NCBI RefSeq assembly: GCF_029894335.1
Contig: NZ_JARXZC010000012.1
Span: 1 to 64,000 of the forward strand
Length of the DNA stretch: 64,000 nucleotides
DNA from: Kitasatospora sp. MAP5-34
GTDB lineage: Bacteria; Actinomycetota; Actinomycetes; Streptomycetales; Streptomycetaceae
Reading direction: 5' to 3'
Position numbers and translations under genes: made by a program
The notes under the pieces: model-generated
What the model saw: the letters and a program-made list of their open reading frames with translations, nothing else
What the model was told of the DNA's origin: nothing
The model's database searches: none
Shown here: in pieces, positions 54,717-64,000 of the stretch
Position numbering within the stretch: the first letter of the stretch is position 1
How the letters are laid out: every line of letters starts with the position of its first letter

Positions 54717-57527
54717 GTGACCGCTCCGGTCCCCACCCCGGCGGACAGTCCCAGCCCGACCGTGTCCGACCCGGTCGCCGACAACGCCGCCCTGCGCGCG
54801 GACATCCGCCGCCTCGGCGACCTGCTCGGCGAGACCCTGGTACGCCAGGAGGGCCCCGAACTGCTCGGCCTGGTCGAGCAGGTACGCATGCTCAGCCGCT
54901 CCGACGGCGAGGCGACGGCGGAGCTGCTCGGCGGTATCGACCTCGACACCGCCGCCAAGCTGGTCCGCGCCTTCTCCACCTACTTCCACCTCGCCAACGT
55001 CACCGAACAGGTGCACCGTGGCCGGGAGTTCGCCACCCGCCGGGCCCGCGAGGGCTCGCTGCTGGCGCAGACCGCCGACCAGCTCGCCGAGGCGGACCCG
55101 AAGCACCTGGCCAACACGCTGGCCAACCTCGCCGTCCGTCCGGTCTTCACCGCGCACCCGACCGAGGCCGCCCGCCGCAGCGTCCTCAACAAGCTCCGCC
55201 GGATCGGCGAGCTGCTGGAGCGCATCCACCGCGAACACGTCGCCTCCGGCCTCGCCGCCTCCGACCCGGTCCGCCACAGCTCCGCCAAGCGGCAGGCCGA
55301 CCGCCGGCTCGCCGAGGTGATCGACCTGCTCTGGCAGACCGACGAACTCCGGATCGCCCGCCCCGAGCCCACCGACGAGGCCCGCAACGCCGTCTACTAC
55401 CTGGACGAGCTGTACCGCGAGGCCGTCCCGGAGGTGCTGGAGGAGCTGCACGAGGAGCTGGCCCGGGTCGGCCTCGCGCTGCCCGACGGCGTCCGCCCGC
55501 TGACCTTCGGCACCTGGATCGGCGGCGACCGGGACGGCAACCCGAACGTCACCCCGCAGGTCACCTGGGACGTCCTCAACCTGCAGCACGAGTACGGCAT
55601 CAAGGACGCGCTGTCCGCCGTGGACGACCTGCGCAACTCGCTCTCCACCTCCGTCCGCCTGGCCGGTGCCTCCAGCGAACTCCTCGCATCCCTGGACGCC
55701 GACCTCACGCTGCTGCCCGAACTCAGCCCGCGCTACAAGCGGATGAACGCCGAGGAGCCGTACCGGCTGAAGGCCACCTGCGTCCGGCTCAAGCTGGAGA
55801 ACACCCGCGAGCGCCTCGCCACCGGCACCCCGCACGTGCCCGGCCGGGACTACCTCGGCACCCGCGAGCTGGTCGCCGACCTCAAGCTGATCCAGGACTC
55901 GCTGCGCAGCCACCGGGGCCAGCTGATCGCCGACGGCCGGCTGGCCCGGGCGATCCGCACCGTCGAGGCGTTCGGCCTGCAGCTCGCCACCATGGACGTC
56001 CGCGAGCACGCCGAGGCCCACCACCACGCGCTCGGCCAGCTCTTCGACCGGCTCGGCGAGGAGGCCTGGCGCTACACCGACATGCCGCGCGAGTACCGGC
56101 AGAAGCTGCTCGCCAAGGAGCTGCGCTCGCGCCGCCCGCTCGCGCCGACCCCGGCTCCGCTGGACGCCGCCGGGACGAAGACGCTCGGCGTCTTCAACAC
56201 CATCCGCGAGGGCTTCGAGCGCTTCGGCGACGAGATCGTCGAGAGCTACATCATCTCGATGTGCCAGGGCGCCGACGACGTCTTCGCCGCGACCGTGCTG
56301 GCCCGCGAGGCCGGTCTGATCGACCTGCACTCGGGCATCGCCAAGATCGGCATCGTCCCGCTGCTGGAGACCACGGACGAACTCCAGCAGGCCGACCGCA
56401 TCCTGGACGAGATGCTCTCGGACCCGTCCTACCGCCTGCTGGTCTCGCTCCGGGGCGACGTCCAGGAGGTGATGCTGGGCTACTCCGACTCGTCCAAGTT
56501 CGGCGGCATCACCACCTCCCAGTGGGAGATCCACCGCGCCCAGCGCCGACTGCGCGACGTCGCGCACCGGTACGGCATCCGGCTGCGGCTCTTCCACGGG
56601 CGCGGCGGCACCGTCGGCCGTGGCGGCGGCCCCTCGCACGAGGCGATCCTCGCCCAGCCGTGGGGCACCCTGGAGGGCGAGATCAAGGTCACCGAGCAGG
56701 GCGAGGTGATCTCGGACAAGTACCTGATCCCGTCGCTGGCCCGGGAGAACCTGGAGCTCACCGTCTCGGCGACGCTGGCCGCCTCCGCCCTGCACACCTC
56801 CCCGCGCCAGGCCCCCGAGGAGCTGGCCCGCTGGGACGCGGCGATGGACCAGGTCTCCGAGGCCGCCCACACCGCGTACCGCAAGCTGGTCGAGCAGGAG
56901 GACCTGCCGAAGTACTTCTTCGCGGCCACCCCGGTCGACCAGCTCGCCTCGCTGCACCTGGGCTCCCGCCCGTCCCGCCGCCCGGACTCCGGCGCGGGCC
57001 TGGACGGCCTGCGGGCCATCCCGTGGGTCTTCGGCTGGACGCAGTCCCGGCAGATCGTCCCCGGCTGGTACGGCGTCGGTTCCGGCCTGGCGGCGGCCCG
57101 CGAGGCGGGCCTCGGCGACGTGCTGGACGAGATGCACGGCGACTGGCACTTCTTCCAGAACTTCCTGTCCAACGTCGCCATGACGCTGGCCAAGACGGAC
57201 CTGCGGATCGCCCGGCACTACGTCGAGCAGTTGGTGCCCGCCGAGCTGCAGTACGTCTTCGACCAGATCACCGCCGAGCACGACCTCACCCTGAAGGAGG
57301 TGCTCCGCCTCACCGGTGAGAGCGAACTCCTGGAGTCGAACCCGGTACTGAAGCAGACCTTCGTGGTCCGCGACGCCTACCTGGACCCGATCTCCTACCT
57401 CCAGGTCGCCCTGCTCCGCCGCCAGCGCGAAATGGTGGCCCAGGGCCGCCCGGAGGACCCGCTGCGGGCCCGCGCCCTGCTGCTGACGGTCAACGGCATC
57501 GCGGCCGGCCTCCGCAACACCGGCTGA
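54717..57527 (+). CDS. ppc: Phosphoenolpyruvate carboxylase
   Basis: 936 residues. [11 protein letters not shown] (catalytic His), [11 protein letters not shown] and [14 protein letters not shown] with the conserved basic site, then the C-terminal RNTG tail. It makes oxaloacetate from PEP and bicarbonate, an anaplerotic step. The GTG at 54717 has AGGGAG seven bases upstream and starts the [10 protein letters not shown] region. A TTG at 54684 extends it but lacks a clear SD. A strong hairpin follows. Confidence 0.95.
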   Translation: MTAPVPTPADSPSPTVSDPVADNAALRADIRRLGDLLGETLVRQEGPELLGLVEQVRMLSRSDGEATAELLGGIDLDTAAKLVRAFSTYFHLANVTEQVHRGREFATRRAREGSLLAQTADQLAEADPKHLANTLANLAVRPVFTAHPTEAARRSVLNKLRRIGELLERIHREHVASGLAASDPVRHSSAKRQADRRLAEVIDLLWQTDELRIARPEPTDEARNAVYYLDELYREAVPEVLEELHEELARVGLALPDGVRPLTFGTWIGGDRDGNPNVTPQVTWDVLNLQHEYGIKDALSAVDDLRNSLSTSVRLAGASSELLASLDADLTLLPELSPRYKRMNAEEPYRLKATCVRLKLENTRERLATGTPHVPGRDYLGTRELVADLKLIQDSLRSHRGQLIADGRLARAIRTVEAFGLQLATMDVREHAEAHHHALGQLFDRLGEEAWRYTDMPREYRQKLLAKELRSRRPLAPTPAPLDAAGTKTLGVFNTIREGFERFGDEIVESYIISMCQGADDVFAATVLAREAGLIDLHSGIAKIGIVPLLETTDELQQADRILDEMLSDPSYRLLVSLRGDVQEVMLGYSDSSKFGGITTSQWEIHRAQRRLRDVAHRYGIRLRLFHGRGGTVGRGGGPSHEAILAQPWGTLEGEIKVTEQGEVISDKYLIPSLARENLELTVSATLAASALHTSPRQAPEELARWDAAMDQVSEAAHTAYRKLVEQEDLPKYFFAATPVDQLASLHLGSRPSRRPDSGAGLDGLRAIPWVFGWTQSRQIVPGWYGVGSGLAAAREAGLGDVLDEMHGDWHFFQNFLSNVAMTLAKTDLRIARHYVEQLVPAELQYVFDQITAEHDLTLKEVLRLTGESELLESNPVLKQTFVVRDAYLDPISYLQVALLRRQREMVAQGRPEDPLRARALLLTVNGIAAGLRNTG

Positions 57528-57542
57528 CGCCCGGCCACGACA

Positions 57543-57585
57543 AGGGGCGCAGGGCTCTGTTCGACGAACAGAACCCCGCGCCCCT
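57543..57585. terminator. Bidirectional hairpin between ppc and the small membrane-anchored gene
   Basis: GGGGCGC-AGGG and inner TCTGTTCG paired with CGAACAGA and CCCCGCGCCCC, between convergent genes. Related to the dispersed repeat family. Confidence 0.8.
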
Positions 57586-57597
57586 CCTGGTGACCCC

Positions 57598-57885
57598 TCA
57601 GTGAACAGTCACGCGGCCCGAGCGCTTACGTCGCAGCCAGGTCGCCGCACCGCCCGCGACGACCACCAGGCCGCCGACGACGGCATACGGCCCGGCCGAA
57701 CCGCCGACATCGCCGGTGACCGGCGGCGTCAGCTGCGCGGCGGCGGGCTCGGGCGAGCGCACCGGGGCGCCCGTCGGCCCGGCGGCGTTGGCCGCCGGTG
57801 CGCCCAGCGCGGCAACGGCGGCGGAGGCCAGCAGCGCCGCCCCACCGACTACACGTCCCGCCCGGACACGGTGTGACCGAATCAC
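57598..57885 (-). CDS. Small secreted membrane-anchored protein with sortase-like tail
   Basis: 95 residues from the GTG at 57885. A signal peptide (hydrophobic segment ALLASAAVAALGAPAANA), a short Pro/Thr-rich ectodomain with LTPPVTGD, a C-terminal hydrophobic segment (PYAVVGGLVVVAGGAATW) and a basic RRKRS tail. The PPVTG-hydrophobic-RRKR arrangement resembles a weak LPxTG-type sortase signal, but the motif is not canonical. It could instead be a single-pass anchored peptide. Small size and convergent position make the call tentative. Confidence 0.6.
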   Translation of the reverse strand: MIRSHRVRAGRVVGGAALLASAAVAALGAPAANAAGPTGAPVRSPEPAAAQLTPPVTGDVGGSAGPYAVVGGLVVVAGGAATWLRRKRSGRVTVH

Positions 57886-58054
57886 TGCTCCTACCCCCAG
57901 ATCCAACCCCTCAACCCTGCGCGTACGGGCAAGACGGTATCGGATCGGGCGGGTGGTTCCCATACAGTTCGAGGTGTCAGCACCCAAGCGTTGTACGACC
58001 GTTGTGCGCGAGCAGGCTGTGAATTGACTGAGAGTCAGATGTTGTGGGAACGGC

Positions 58055-58636
58055 TCAGGAGTTGTAAGTACTCTGTGCGCGTTCCAGTCCCTCGCTCAGC
58101 AGCGCCTCGACGGCGTCGGCGGCCCGGTCGACGAACCAGTCCAGCTCCTTGCGCTCCACCGAGGAGAAGTCCTTGAGCACGAAGTCCGCGACCTCCATCC
58201 GCCCCGGCGGGCGCCCGACGCCGCAGCGGACGCGGTGGTAGTCGGGGCCCAGCGACTTGGTGAGCGACTTCAGGCCGTTGTGCCCGTTGTCGCCGCCGCC
58301 GAGCTTGAGCCGCAGCGTCGCGTAGTCGATGTCCAGCTCGTCGTGGACCGCCACGATCGACGCGGCCGGCGTCTTGTAGAAGTCCCGCAGGCCGGTGGTC
58401 GGGCCACCGGAGAGGTTCATGAAGGTCATCGGCTTGGCCAGCACCACCCGCTGCCCGGCCAGCCGCCCCTCGGCGACCTGGGCGCGGCTCTTGTGCGCCT
58501 TGAACCTGGCGCCGATCCGCTGCGCCAACAGATCTACCACCATGAAGCCGATGTTGTGCCGGTTACGGGCGTACCCCTCGCCCGGATTGCCCAGCCCCAC
58601 GACCAGCCAGGGCCCGGTGTACTCTTCGCCGCTCAT
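58055..58636 (-). CDS. pth: Peptidyl-tRNA hydrolase
   Basis: 193 residues. Catalytic His in NRHNIGF, the [10 protein letters not shown] substrate-binding region, the HDELDID block and [11 protein letters not shown]. It releases tRNA from stalled peptidyl-tRNA. The ATG at 58636 follows GAGGAG with six-base spacing. It is followed on the same strand by rplY upstream, past a terminator hairpin. The pth-rplY-prs-glmU order is a conserved actinobacterial group. Confidence 0.95.
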   Translation of the reverse strand: MSGEEYTGPWLVVGLGNPGEGYARNRHNIGFMVVDLLAQRIGARFKAHKSRAQVAEGRLAGQRVVLAKPMTFMNLSGGPTTGLRDFYKTPAASIVAVHDELDIDYATLRLKLGGGDNGHNGLKSLTKSLGPDYHRVRCGVGRPPGRMEVADFVLKDFSSVERKELDWFVDRAADAVEALLSEGLERAQSTYNS

Positions 58637-58694
58637 CAAGCGCTCCTCATCACACACGCGATCACACTCGCGATCACCACATCATCCCGGACAC

Positions 58695-58740
58695 ACCGCT
58701 GCCCCGGCCTCTCCAACTTCGGAGTGGCCGGGGCAGCGGT
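58695..58740 (-). terminator. Terminator between rplY and pth
   Basis: ACCGCTGCCCCGGCC with inner CTCC, an AACTT loop, GGAG and GGCCGGGGCAGCGGT. A 19-bp stem with one or two mismatches, 17 bases past the rplY stop. Confidence 0.7.
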
Positions 58741-58757
58741 CAAGCTGGGCGCGAGGC

Positions 58758-59342
58758 TCAGGCGGAGGCGGCAGCGGCCTCGGCGTCGGCGTCGGCCTGC
58801 GAGGCCTGGGCGCCGATGACCTGCAGCACGACGGTGTCGCCGTCGACGGCCAGGGTGGTGCCGGCCGGCAGGGTGATGTCCTGGGCCAGGACGGAGGCGC
58901 CGGCCTCGAGGCCCTGGACGGAGACCGTGACGGACTCGGGCAGGTGGGTGGCCTCGGCCTCGACCGGGAGGGTGTTCAGCACGTGCTCGAGCAGGTTGCC
59001 GCCCGGGGCCAGCTCGCCCTCGGTCAGCACCGGGATCTCGACGGTGACCTTCTCGCCGCGCTTCACCAGCAGCAGGTCGACGTGCTCGATGGTGCGCTTG
59101 ATGGCCTCACGCTGGACGGCCTTCGGCAGGACGTACTCGTCCTTGCCCTCGATCGGCACGACCAGCAGGGCGTTCGGGGTCTTGAGCGCCATCATCAGGG
59201 CGTGGCTCGGGAGGTTCAGGTGCACCGGGGTGTGACCGTGACCGTAGACGACACCGGGGACGAAGCCGGCGCGGCGGGCGCGACGGGCGGCACCCTTGCC
59301 GAACTCGGTGCGGGACTCAGCGGCAAGGCGGATCTCGGACAC
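58758..59342 (-). CDS. rplY: Ribosomal protein L25 / general stress protein Ctc
   Basis: 194 residues. An N-terminal L25 beta-barrel (RLAAESRTEFGKGAARRARRAGFVPGVV-type region, including VYGHG), then a C-terminal TL5/Ctc extension. It binds 5S rRNA. The GTG at 59342 follows GAGGAG with eight-base spacing. The Ala/Glu-rich tail (ADADAEAAAASA) is typical of the actinobacterial form. Confidence 0.93.
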   Translation of the reverse strand: MSEIRLAAESRTEFGKGAARRARRAGFVPGVVYGHGHTPVHLNLPSHALMMALKTPNALLVVPIEGKDEYVLPKAVQREAIKRTIEHVDLLLVKRGEKVTVEIPVLTEGELAPGGNLLEHVLNTLPVEAEATHLPESVTVSVQGLEAGASVLAQDITLPAGTTLAVDGDTVVLQVIGAQASQADADAEAAAASA

Positions 59343-59576
59343 GACTGCACTCCTCGTTTAAGAATCTGGCGCGGGGGTGCAGGCAACAAGCGAGAGCCGC
59401 CGGGACCACACCCTCAAAGTACGTTTGGGGGGTCGCTCGGCGGCGGACGAAACTGCGGACAGCCGGACTCCGGCTGCGGCAGCGCGTCGATCACGGAGCG
59501 AGCACCCGTACGGGCACACGGCATCCCTCGCCGAGCAGTCTCAGGAGTCTAACCGCACCCCGCGTCAACAGTGAAA

Positions 59577-59607
59577 TCGGCCCCGGCGCATGAAGCGCCG
59601 GGGCCGG
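59577..59607 (-). terminator. Terminator of prs
   Basis: CGGCCCCGGCGC with a TGA loop region and GCGCCGGGGCCGG, about 20 bases past the prs stop. Confidence 0.7.
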
Positions 59608-59625
59608 TTCACAGACGAACGGGTG

Positions 59626-60603
59626 TCAGTGGACGCCCTCGAAGAGGCTGGTGACCGAGCCCTCCTCGAAGACCTCGCGGATCGCGGCGGCGATCGACGG
59701 GGCGATGGAGAGCGTGGTGACCTTGTCGAGCTGGAGCTCGGCCGGGGTCGGCAGGGTGTTGGTGAAGACGAACTCGCTGACCCGCGAGTTCTTCAGGCGG
59801 TCGGCGGCCGGGCCGGAGAGCACGCCGTGGGTGGCGGCCACGATGACGTCGGCGGCGCCGTTGTCGAAGAGCGCGTCGGCGGCGGCGCAGATGGTGCCGG
59901 CCGTGTCGATCATGTCGTCGACCAGGACGCAGACCCGGCCCTTGACGTCACCGACCACCTCGGCGGAGAGGATGGTGTTGGCCTGGCTGGTGTCACGGCG
60001 CTTGTGGATGATCGCCAGCGGGGCGTCCAGCCGGTCGCACCACTGGTCGGCCACCTTCACCCGGCCGGCGTCCGGCGAGACGATGGTGAGCTTGGCGCGG
60101 TCGACCCGCTCGCCGACGTAGTCGCAGAGCATCGGCAGCGCGAACAGGTGGTCCACCGGGCCGGCGAAGAAGCCCTGGATCTGCGCGGTGTGCAGGTCCA
60201 CGGCCATGATCCGGTCGGCGCCGGCCTGGGCCAGCAGGTCGGCGACCAGGCGGGCCGAGATCGGCTCGCGGCCCAGGTGCTTCTTGTCCTGGCGGGCGTA
60301 CCCGTAGAACGGCAGGATCGCGGTGATGCTGCGGGCCGAGGCCCGCTTCAGCGCGTCGATCATGATCAGCTGTTCCATGATCCACTGGTTGATGGGAGCC
60401 GTGTGGCTCTGCATCACGAAGCAGTCCGCACCACGCGCGGAGTCCAGGAAGCGGACGTAGATCTCACCGTTGGCGAAGTCGTACGCCTTGGTCGGGACGA
60501 GTTCGGTGCCCAGTGCGGCGGCAACCTCCTTCGCCAGCTCGGGGTGGGCACGGCCGGAGAAGAGCTTGAGTTTCTTCTCACCCGACGTCGTGATCCCGCT
60601 CAC
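59626..60603 (-). CDS. prs: Ribose-phosphate diphosphokinase
   Basis: 325 residues. ATP-binding GREPISARLVADLL, divalent-metal DLHTAQIQGFF and the PRPP loop DDMIDTAGT. It makes PRPP from ribose 5-phosphate and ATP for nucleotides, histidine and tryptophan. The GTG at 60603 follows GGAG at eight bases. Upstream, 202 bases away, is glmU. Confidence 0.96.
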   Translation of the reverse strand: MSGITTSGEKKLKLFSGRAHPELAKEVAAALGTELVPTKAYDFANGEIYVRFLDSARGADCFVMQSHTAPINQWIMEQLIMIDALKRASARSITAILPFYGYARQDKKHLGREPISARLVADLLAQAGADRIMAVDLHTAQIQGFFAGPVDHLFALPMLCDYVGERVDRAKLTIVSPDAGRVKVADQWCDRLDAPLAIIHKRRDTSQANTILSAEVVGDVKGRVCVLVDDMIDTAGTICAAADALFDNGAADVIVAATHGVLSGPAADRLKNSRVSEFVFTNTLPTPAELQLDKVTTLSIAPSIAAAIREVFEEGSVTSLFEGVH

Positions 60604-60804
60604 TGCACCGTCTCCTCGTATTGCTGACGCACATGAACCCGCCACACCGCACCCGGGCAGCGCCCGAGCCGGTGGTCAACGGGGGATTTGGAGGTACGCC
60701 CGGTCACCGACTGCAGCCCAGTGGCGCACGTATGTACTCCAGGTTACGCGCCTGGCCCGGAAGCGTCCGCCCCGGACCACTCCTCAAGATCCCCGGCAGG
60801 CCGT

Positions 60805-62289
60805 TCAGGCCCCACCGGACTCCCCCGCCCCAGCGGCCGCCTCGGCCGCCTCCACGGCCGCTGCGGCGACCCGGGCCGAGTCCGAACCAGGCCGCTTGCG
60901 CTGCACCCAGCCGGCCACGTTCCGCTGCTGCGCGCGGGCGACGCCCAGCGATCCGGCGGGAACGTCGCTGATGATGACCGAGCCGGCGGCCGTGTAGGCG
61001 CCGTCACCGACCGTCACCGGTGCGATGAACATGTTGTCCGAACCCGTGCGGCAGTGCGCCCCGATGGTGGTCCGGTGCTTGTTCACCCCGTCGTAGTTCA
61101 CCGTGACGGACGCCGCACCGATGTTGGTGCCCTCGCCGATCGTGGCGTCGCCGATGTAGGAGAGGTGGGGCACCTTGGCGCCCTCGCCCAGCTCGGAGTT
61201 CTTGATCTCCACGTACGTGCCGGCCTTCGCCTTGCGGCCCAGCTTGGTCCCCGCCCGCAGGTACGCGTACGGGCCGACCGAGGCCAGCGCGCCGATCTCC
61301 GCACCGATCGCCGTGGTGTTGCTCACGTGCGCGCCCGCGCCCACCAGGGTGTCGGTCAGCGTGGAGTTCGGGCCGACCTCGCAGCCCTCGCCCAGGTGGG
61401 TGGCGCCGTGCAGCTGGGTGCCGGGCAGCACGACCGCGTCCGGCTCGTACGTCACCTGGACGTCCAGCCAGGTGGTCGCCGGGTCCACGATCGTCACGCC
61501 CTCACGCATCGCCCGCTCGACCAGCCGGGCGTTCAGCATCCGGCGGGCCTCGGCGAGCTGCACCCGGTCGTTGATCCCGACGATGTCGCGGAAGTCGCCC
61601 GCGACCACGGCGCCGACCCGGTGGCCGGCGGTCCGCAGGATCTCCAGCGTGTCGGTGAGGTACTCCTCGCCCTGCACGTTGTCGGTGCTCAGGCGGCCGA
61701 GGGCCTCCGCGAGCAGCTTGGCGTCGAAGGCGAACACGCCCGAGTTGATCTCGGCGAGGGCGCGCTGGGCGTCCGTCGCGTCCTTCTCCTCGACGATCGC
61801 CGCGACCGCGCCATCGGTCTCGTCGCGCAGGATCCGGCCGTAGCCGAACGGCTCCGGGACGACCGCCGTCAGCACCGTGACGCCGTTGCCCTGCTCCGCG
61901 TGCGCCGCGACCAGCGCGGCCAGCGTCGCGCCGGTCAGCAGCGGCGCGTCGCCGGTGGTGACGACCACCGTGCCGTCCAGCGGAGCCCCGTCCGCCGCCA
62001 GCGCCGCGAGCGCCGTCCGGACGGCGTGTCCGGTGCCGTTCTGCTCCAGCTGCTCCGCCGTCCGCACCCCGGGGAAGTGCTCCGCCAGGTGCGCCTGCAC
62101 CAGCTCGCGCAGGTGCCCGACCACCACGACCAGCTGCTGCGGCGTCAACTCCTGTGCGGCGGCGACCGCGTGGCCCACCAGCGACCGGCCGCAGACCTCG
62201 TGCAGCACCTTGGGCAGGCTCTTCGACTTCATCCGAGTCCCGCCGCCTGCGGCGAGCACGATCACGGCAGCGGGGTTGTTGGCACTCAC
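60805..62289 (-). CDS. glmU: Bifunctional UDP-GlcNAc pyrophosphorylase / GlcN-1-P acetyltransferase
   Basis: 494 residues. N-terminal pyrophosphorylase with LAAGGGTRMKSKS (12-24) and the NGTGHAV region, then a left-handed beta-helix acyltransferase with repeated hexapeptide motifs (VGPNSTLTDTL, IGEGTNIGAASVTVNYDG) and the C-terminal acetyl-CoA site. It makes UDP-GlcNAc for peptidoglycan. The GTG at 62289 follows GGAG at nine bases. Confidence 0.96.
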   Translation of the reverse strand: MSANNPAAVIVLAAGGGTRMKSKSLPKVLHEVCGRSLVGHAVAAAQELTPQQLVVVVGHLRELVQAHLAEHFPGVRTAEQLEQNGTGHAVRTALAALAADGAPLDGTVVVTTGDAPLLTGATLAALVAAHAEQGNGVTVLTAVVPEPFGYGRILRDETDGAVAAIVEEKDATDAQRALAEINSGVFAFDAKLLAEALGRLSTDNVQGEEYLTDTLEILRTAGHRVGAVVAGDFRDIVGINDRVQLAEARRMLNARLVERAMREGVTIVDPATTWLDVQVTYEPDAVVLPGTQLHGATHLGEGCEVGPNSTLTDTLVGAGAHVSNTTAIGAEIGALASVGPYAYLRAGTKLGRKAKAGTYVEIKNSELGEGAKVPHLSYIGDATIGEGTNIGAASVTVNYDGVNKHRTTIGAHCRTGSDNMFIAPVTVGDGAYTAAGSVIISDVPAGSLGVARAQQRNVAGWVQRKRPGSDSARVAAAAVEAAEAAAGAGESGGA

Positions 62290-62394
62290 CGGTGGAGGCT
62301 CCTCGGTCGGTTCGAGATGAGGGGAAGCACCCGAGTCTCGGACCGCACATCCGCCGACCAGGCGTTCCGAGGATAACCGGGCCGACAAAAGCGG

Positions 62395-62423
62395 GAGGCC
62401 AGGGCCCGAACGGCCCTGGCCTC
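62395..62423 (-). terminator. Terminator of tRNA-Gln
   Basis: GAGGCCAGGGCC and GGCCCTGGCCTC with a five-base loop, just past the tRNA 3' end. Confidence 0.75.
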
Positions 62424-62431
62424 ACCACACG

Positions 62432-62504
62432 CTCCGCCGGTAGGACTCGAACCTACACTGCAAGGCTCCAAAGGCCTGCGGGCTGCCAATTACCCCACGG
62501 CGGA
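62432..62504 (-). tRNA. tRNA-Gln (anticodon UUG)
   Basis: The minus strand folds into a standard class I tRNA with seven-base acceptor arms (TCCGCCG and CGGCGGA), the T arm GGTTCGAGTCC and an anticodon loop CTTTGGA giving UUG, which reads CAA. The discriminator is G and CCA is not encoded. The 73-nt length is normal. Confidence 0.92.
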
Positions 62505-62732
62505 CAGCTGCTCAGACCTTACCGGAGTCTCCCCCGGGCTGTGTATCGACTATGCCTCCGAGTGGGATTCCGTTCCGCACGCCCCCGATCCGCGACGTGG
62601 AGTTCCGCGCTCCCGTGCGCCCTGACGGCCAACCAGTCGGGCCGGCCGGGCCGAGCCCGATCGCCATCAGGTCGGGTGAATTTCGCGTAAGCCCCTCTCC
62701 GTCCTGCGGCGACACGTCTTCCCTTCGGAGGC

Positions 62733-62806
62733 GGCAGTACCTACGATGCCGTAAGTTACGCACACGTAAGTACTGCACTCCCGGTACTGCAGACGTAGGT
62801 ACTGCC
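62733..62806. repeat. Inverted repeats in the desaturase promoter region
   Basis: GGCAGTACCTACG (62733-62745), ACGTAAGTACTGC (62764-62776) and ACGTAGGTACTGCC (62793-62806). The first is the exact reverse complement of the last, and the middle differs by one base. A partial GGTACTGC copy is at 62783-62790. This is a multi-copy operator-like array in the 325-base gap between tRNA-Gln and the desaturase. Confidence 0.8.
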
Positions 62807-62829
62807 TCTCCCCCTCAAGGAACGCCTCC

Positions 62830-63792
62830 ATGACCATTCAGGCAAGCGAAGCGCGCCCCGGGGCCGCCGAACTCCCCCTCTCACAGATCTCCGCGACCCG
62901 TGGCGGGGAGAAGCAGGGGGCCGCCGAGCGGATCACGCTGGGGCTCTTCATCGGGCTGCCGTTCGCGGCGCTGCTGGCCGCCGTGCCGGTGGCCTGGGGG
63001 TGGGGAGTCGGCTGGCTCGATCTGACGATCGGCGTGGTGATGTACTTCATCGCCTGCCACGGCATCACCATCGGCTTCCACCGGTACTTCACCCACGGCT
63101 CGTTCAAGGCCAACCGCGCGCTGGAGATCACCCTGGCGGTCGCCGGCAGCATGGCGATCGAGGGCCCGCTGGTCCGCTGGGTCGCCGACCACCGCAAGCA
63201 CCACCAGTTCAGCGACAAGGAGGGCGACCCGCACTCCCCGTGGCGCTACGGCGAGACCGTGCCCGCGCTGCTGAAGGGCCTGTGGTGGGCGCACATGGGC
63301 TGGCTCTTCGACGAGGAGCAGACCTCGCAGGCCAAGTACGCCCCCGACCTGGTGAAGGACCCCGCCATGCGGCGGATCTCCCGGCTGTTCTGGCTCTGGA
63401 CGCTGATCTCGATGCTGATCCCGCCGCTGGTCGGCGGACTGGTCACGATGTCCTGGCACGGCGCGCTGACCGCCTTCTTCTGGGGCTCGCTGGTCCGGGT
63501 GGCGCTGCTGCACCACGTGACCTGGTCGATCAACTCGATCTGCCACGCGATCGGCGAACGTCCGTTCAAGTCCCGGGACCGCTCCGGCAACGTCTGGTGG
63601 CTCGCGGTGCTCTCCTGCGGCGAGTCCTGGCACAACCTGCACCACGCCGACCCGACCTCCGCCCGGCACGGCGTGCTGCGCGGGCAGATCGACTCCTCCG
63701 CCCGGCTGATCCGCTGGTTCGAGCTGGCCGGCTGGGCGCAGGACGCCCGCTGGCCGGACGCGGAGCGGATCGCCGCCCGTCGCACCGCATGA
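62830..63792 (+). CDS. Membrane fatty-acid (acyl-CoA type) desaturase
   Basis: 320 residues. Four transmembrane segments and the three histidine boxes: HRYFTH (84-89), HRKHH (121-125) and HNLHH (about 268-272), which bind the diiron centre. It introduces a cis double bond into a long-chain acyl group. AAGGAA precedes the ATG at seven bases. The palindromic array upstream suggests tight regulation. The start of a co-directional gene follows 113 bases downstream. Confidence 0.92.
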   Translation: MTIQASEARPGAAELPLSQISATRGGEKQGAAERITLGLFIGLPFAALLAAVPVAWGWGVGWLDLTIGVVMYFIACHGITIGFHRYFTHGSFKANRALEITLAVAGSMAIEGPLVRWVADHRKHHQFSDKEGDPHSPWRYGETVPALLKGLWWAHMGWLFDEEQTSQAKYAPDLVKDPAMRRISRLFWLWTLISMLIPPLVGGLVTMSWHGALTAFFWGSLVRVALLHHVTWSINSICHAIGERPFKSRDRSGNVWWLAVLSCGESWHNLHHADPTSARHGVLRGQIDSSARLIRWFELAGWAQDARWPDAERIAARRTA

Positions 63793-63905
63793 GCGAGCCC
63801 GGCGCGGGAGCCGACGGACGCGGCAGGGGAGATCAACGGGCGGCAAAGCCGCCGGCGCGAGAAACAGGGTGGGGTGCAGGCCGCTCCCTGCCGCATGATG
63901 TAGGG

Positions 63906-64000
63906 GTGAACGGGAGCAACGGAGACACCGCAGACGGCCACCAGACCGCACGGGCGGGGGCCGTCGGCGGTCCCGGCCCCCGTACCCGCCCCGCTGCCCC
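63906..64000 (+). CDS. Start of a co-directional gene, partial at window end
   Basis: A GTG at 63906 opens a frame to the window edge (about 31 codons: low complexity, Gly/Ala/Arg-rich). A TetR-family regulator often follows desaturase genes in streptomycetes, but the residues present do not yet show a helix-turn-helix. The sequence TGATGTAGGGGTGAAC just upstream could be a leaderless promoter start. Confidence 0.45.
   Translation, partial: MNGSNGDTADGHQTARAGAVGGPGPRTRPAA

Noticed and set aside
54504-57281. Long antisense open frame against ppc
   Set aside because: Ppc has all motifs in the other strand; the antisense frame has none.

Overview
The window is chromosomal DNA from a high-GC actinomycete, almost certainly a Streptomycetaceae member (Streptomyces or Kitasatospora). 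The evidence is the very GC-rich third codon positions, frequent GTG starts, a tRNA-Leu with a UAA anticodon (the bldA tRNA), a c-di-AMP (ydaO-type) riboswitch ahead of an Rpf-like LysM hydrolase, and the core order mfd / mazG / eno / ftsB-like / DUF501 / ppx with pth / rplY / prs / glmU and ppc.

Layout. 1-3.7 kb is an accessory-looking stretch with a truncated CYTH gene, a NUDIX and HTH-regulator pair, a RsbW-like ATPase and a chain of coupled tiny ORFs. 3.8-10.5 kb holds cell-envelope and regulatory genes: a secreted serine hydrolase, an AraC/GyrI-like regulator, a lipoprotein, a MerR regulator, an L,D-transpeptidase and a small conserved protein. 11-17.7 kb has cystathionine beta-synthase, an SGNH hydrolase, a thiolase, a membrane-anchored protein and a Bax-inhibitor-1 protein. 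bldA lies at 17.8 kb. An ABC exporter (18.3-21.7 kb) and NDH-2 with a Rex-like operator follow. 23.9-28.7 kb is the housekeeping block ppx, DUF501, ftsB-like, eno and rpf with its riboswitch. 28.9-37 kb carries a P450, a truncated SDR, mazG, a SurA-like lipoprotein, a Ser/Thr kinase with a membrane partner, and an HTH-N6-methylase fusion facing a DUF4352 lipoprotein. mfd fills 37.9-41.5 kb. 43-53 kb is the most unusual part: a coiled-coil protein, two SUKH-type proteins carrying nuclease- or deaminase-like domains, a three-gene amino-sugar set, and a separate YwqJ-deaminase/SUKH-3 pair. The window ends with a histidine kinase, ppc, pth, rplY, prs, glmU, tRNA-Gln and a fatty-acid desaturase followed by the start of another gene.

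How the parts relate. Much of the window is housekeeping for sulfur metabolism, anaplerosis, glycolysis, PRPP and UDP-GlcNAc supply, repair and respiration. The accessory interest is in the SUKH/deaminase/WHH modules at 44.7-53.2 kb, which look like intracellular toxin-immunity pieces built into single proteins or pairs, and in the HTH-methylase fusion with a QPPY catalytic motif. Several intergenic regions share a dispersed hairpin family beginning near GGGGCGCGGGGAACTGCGCG. Most convergent gene pairs are separated by strong GC hairpins.
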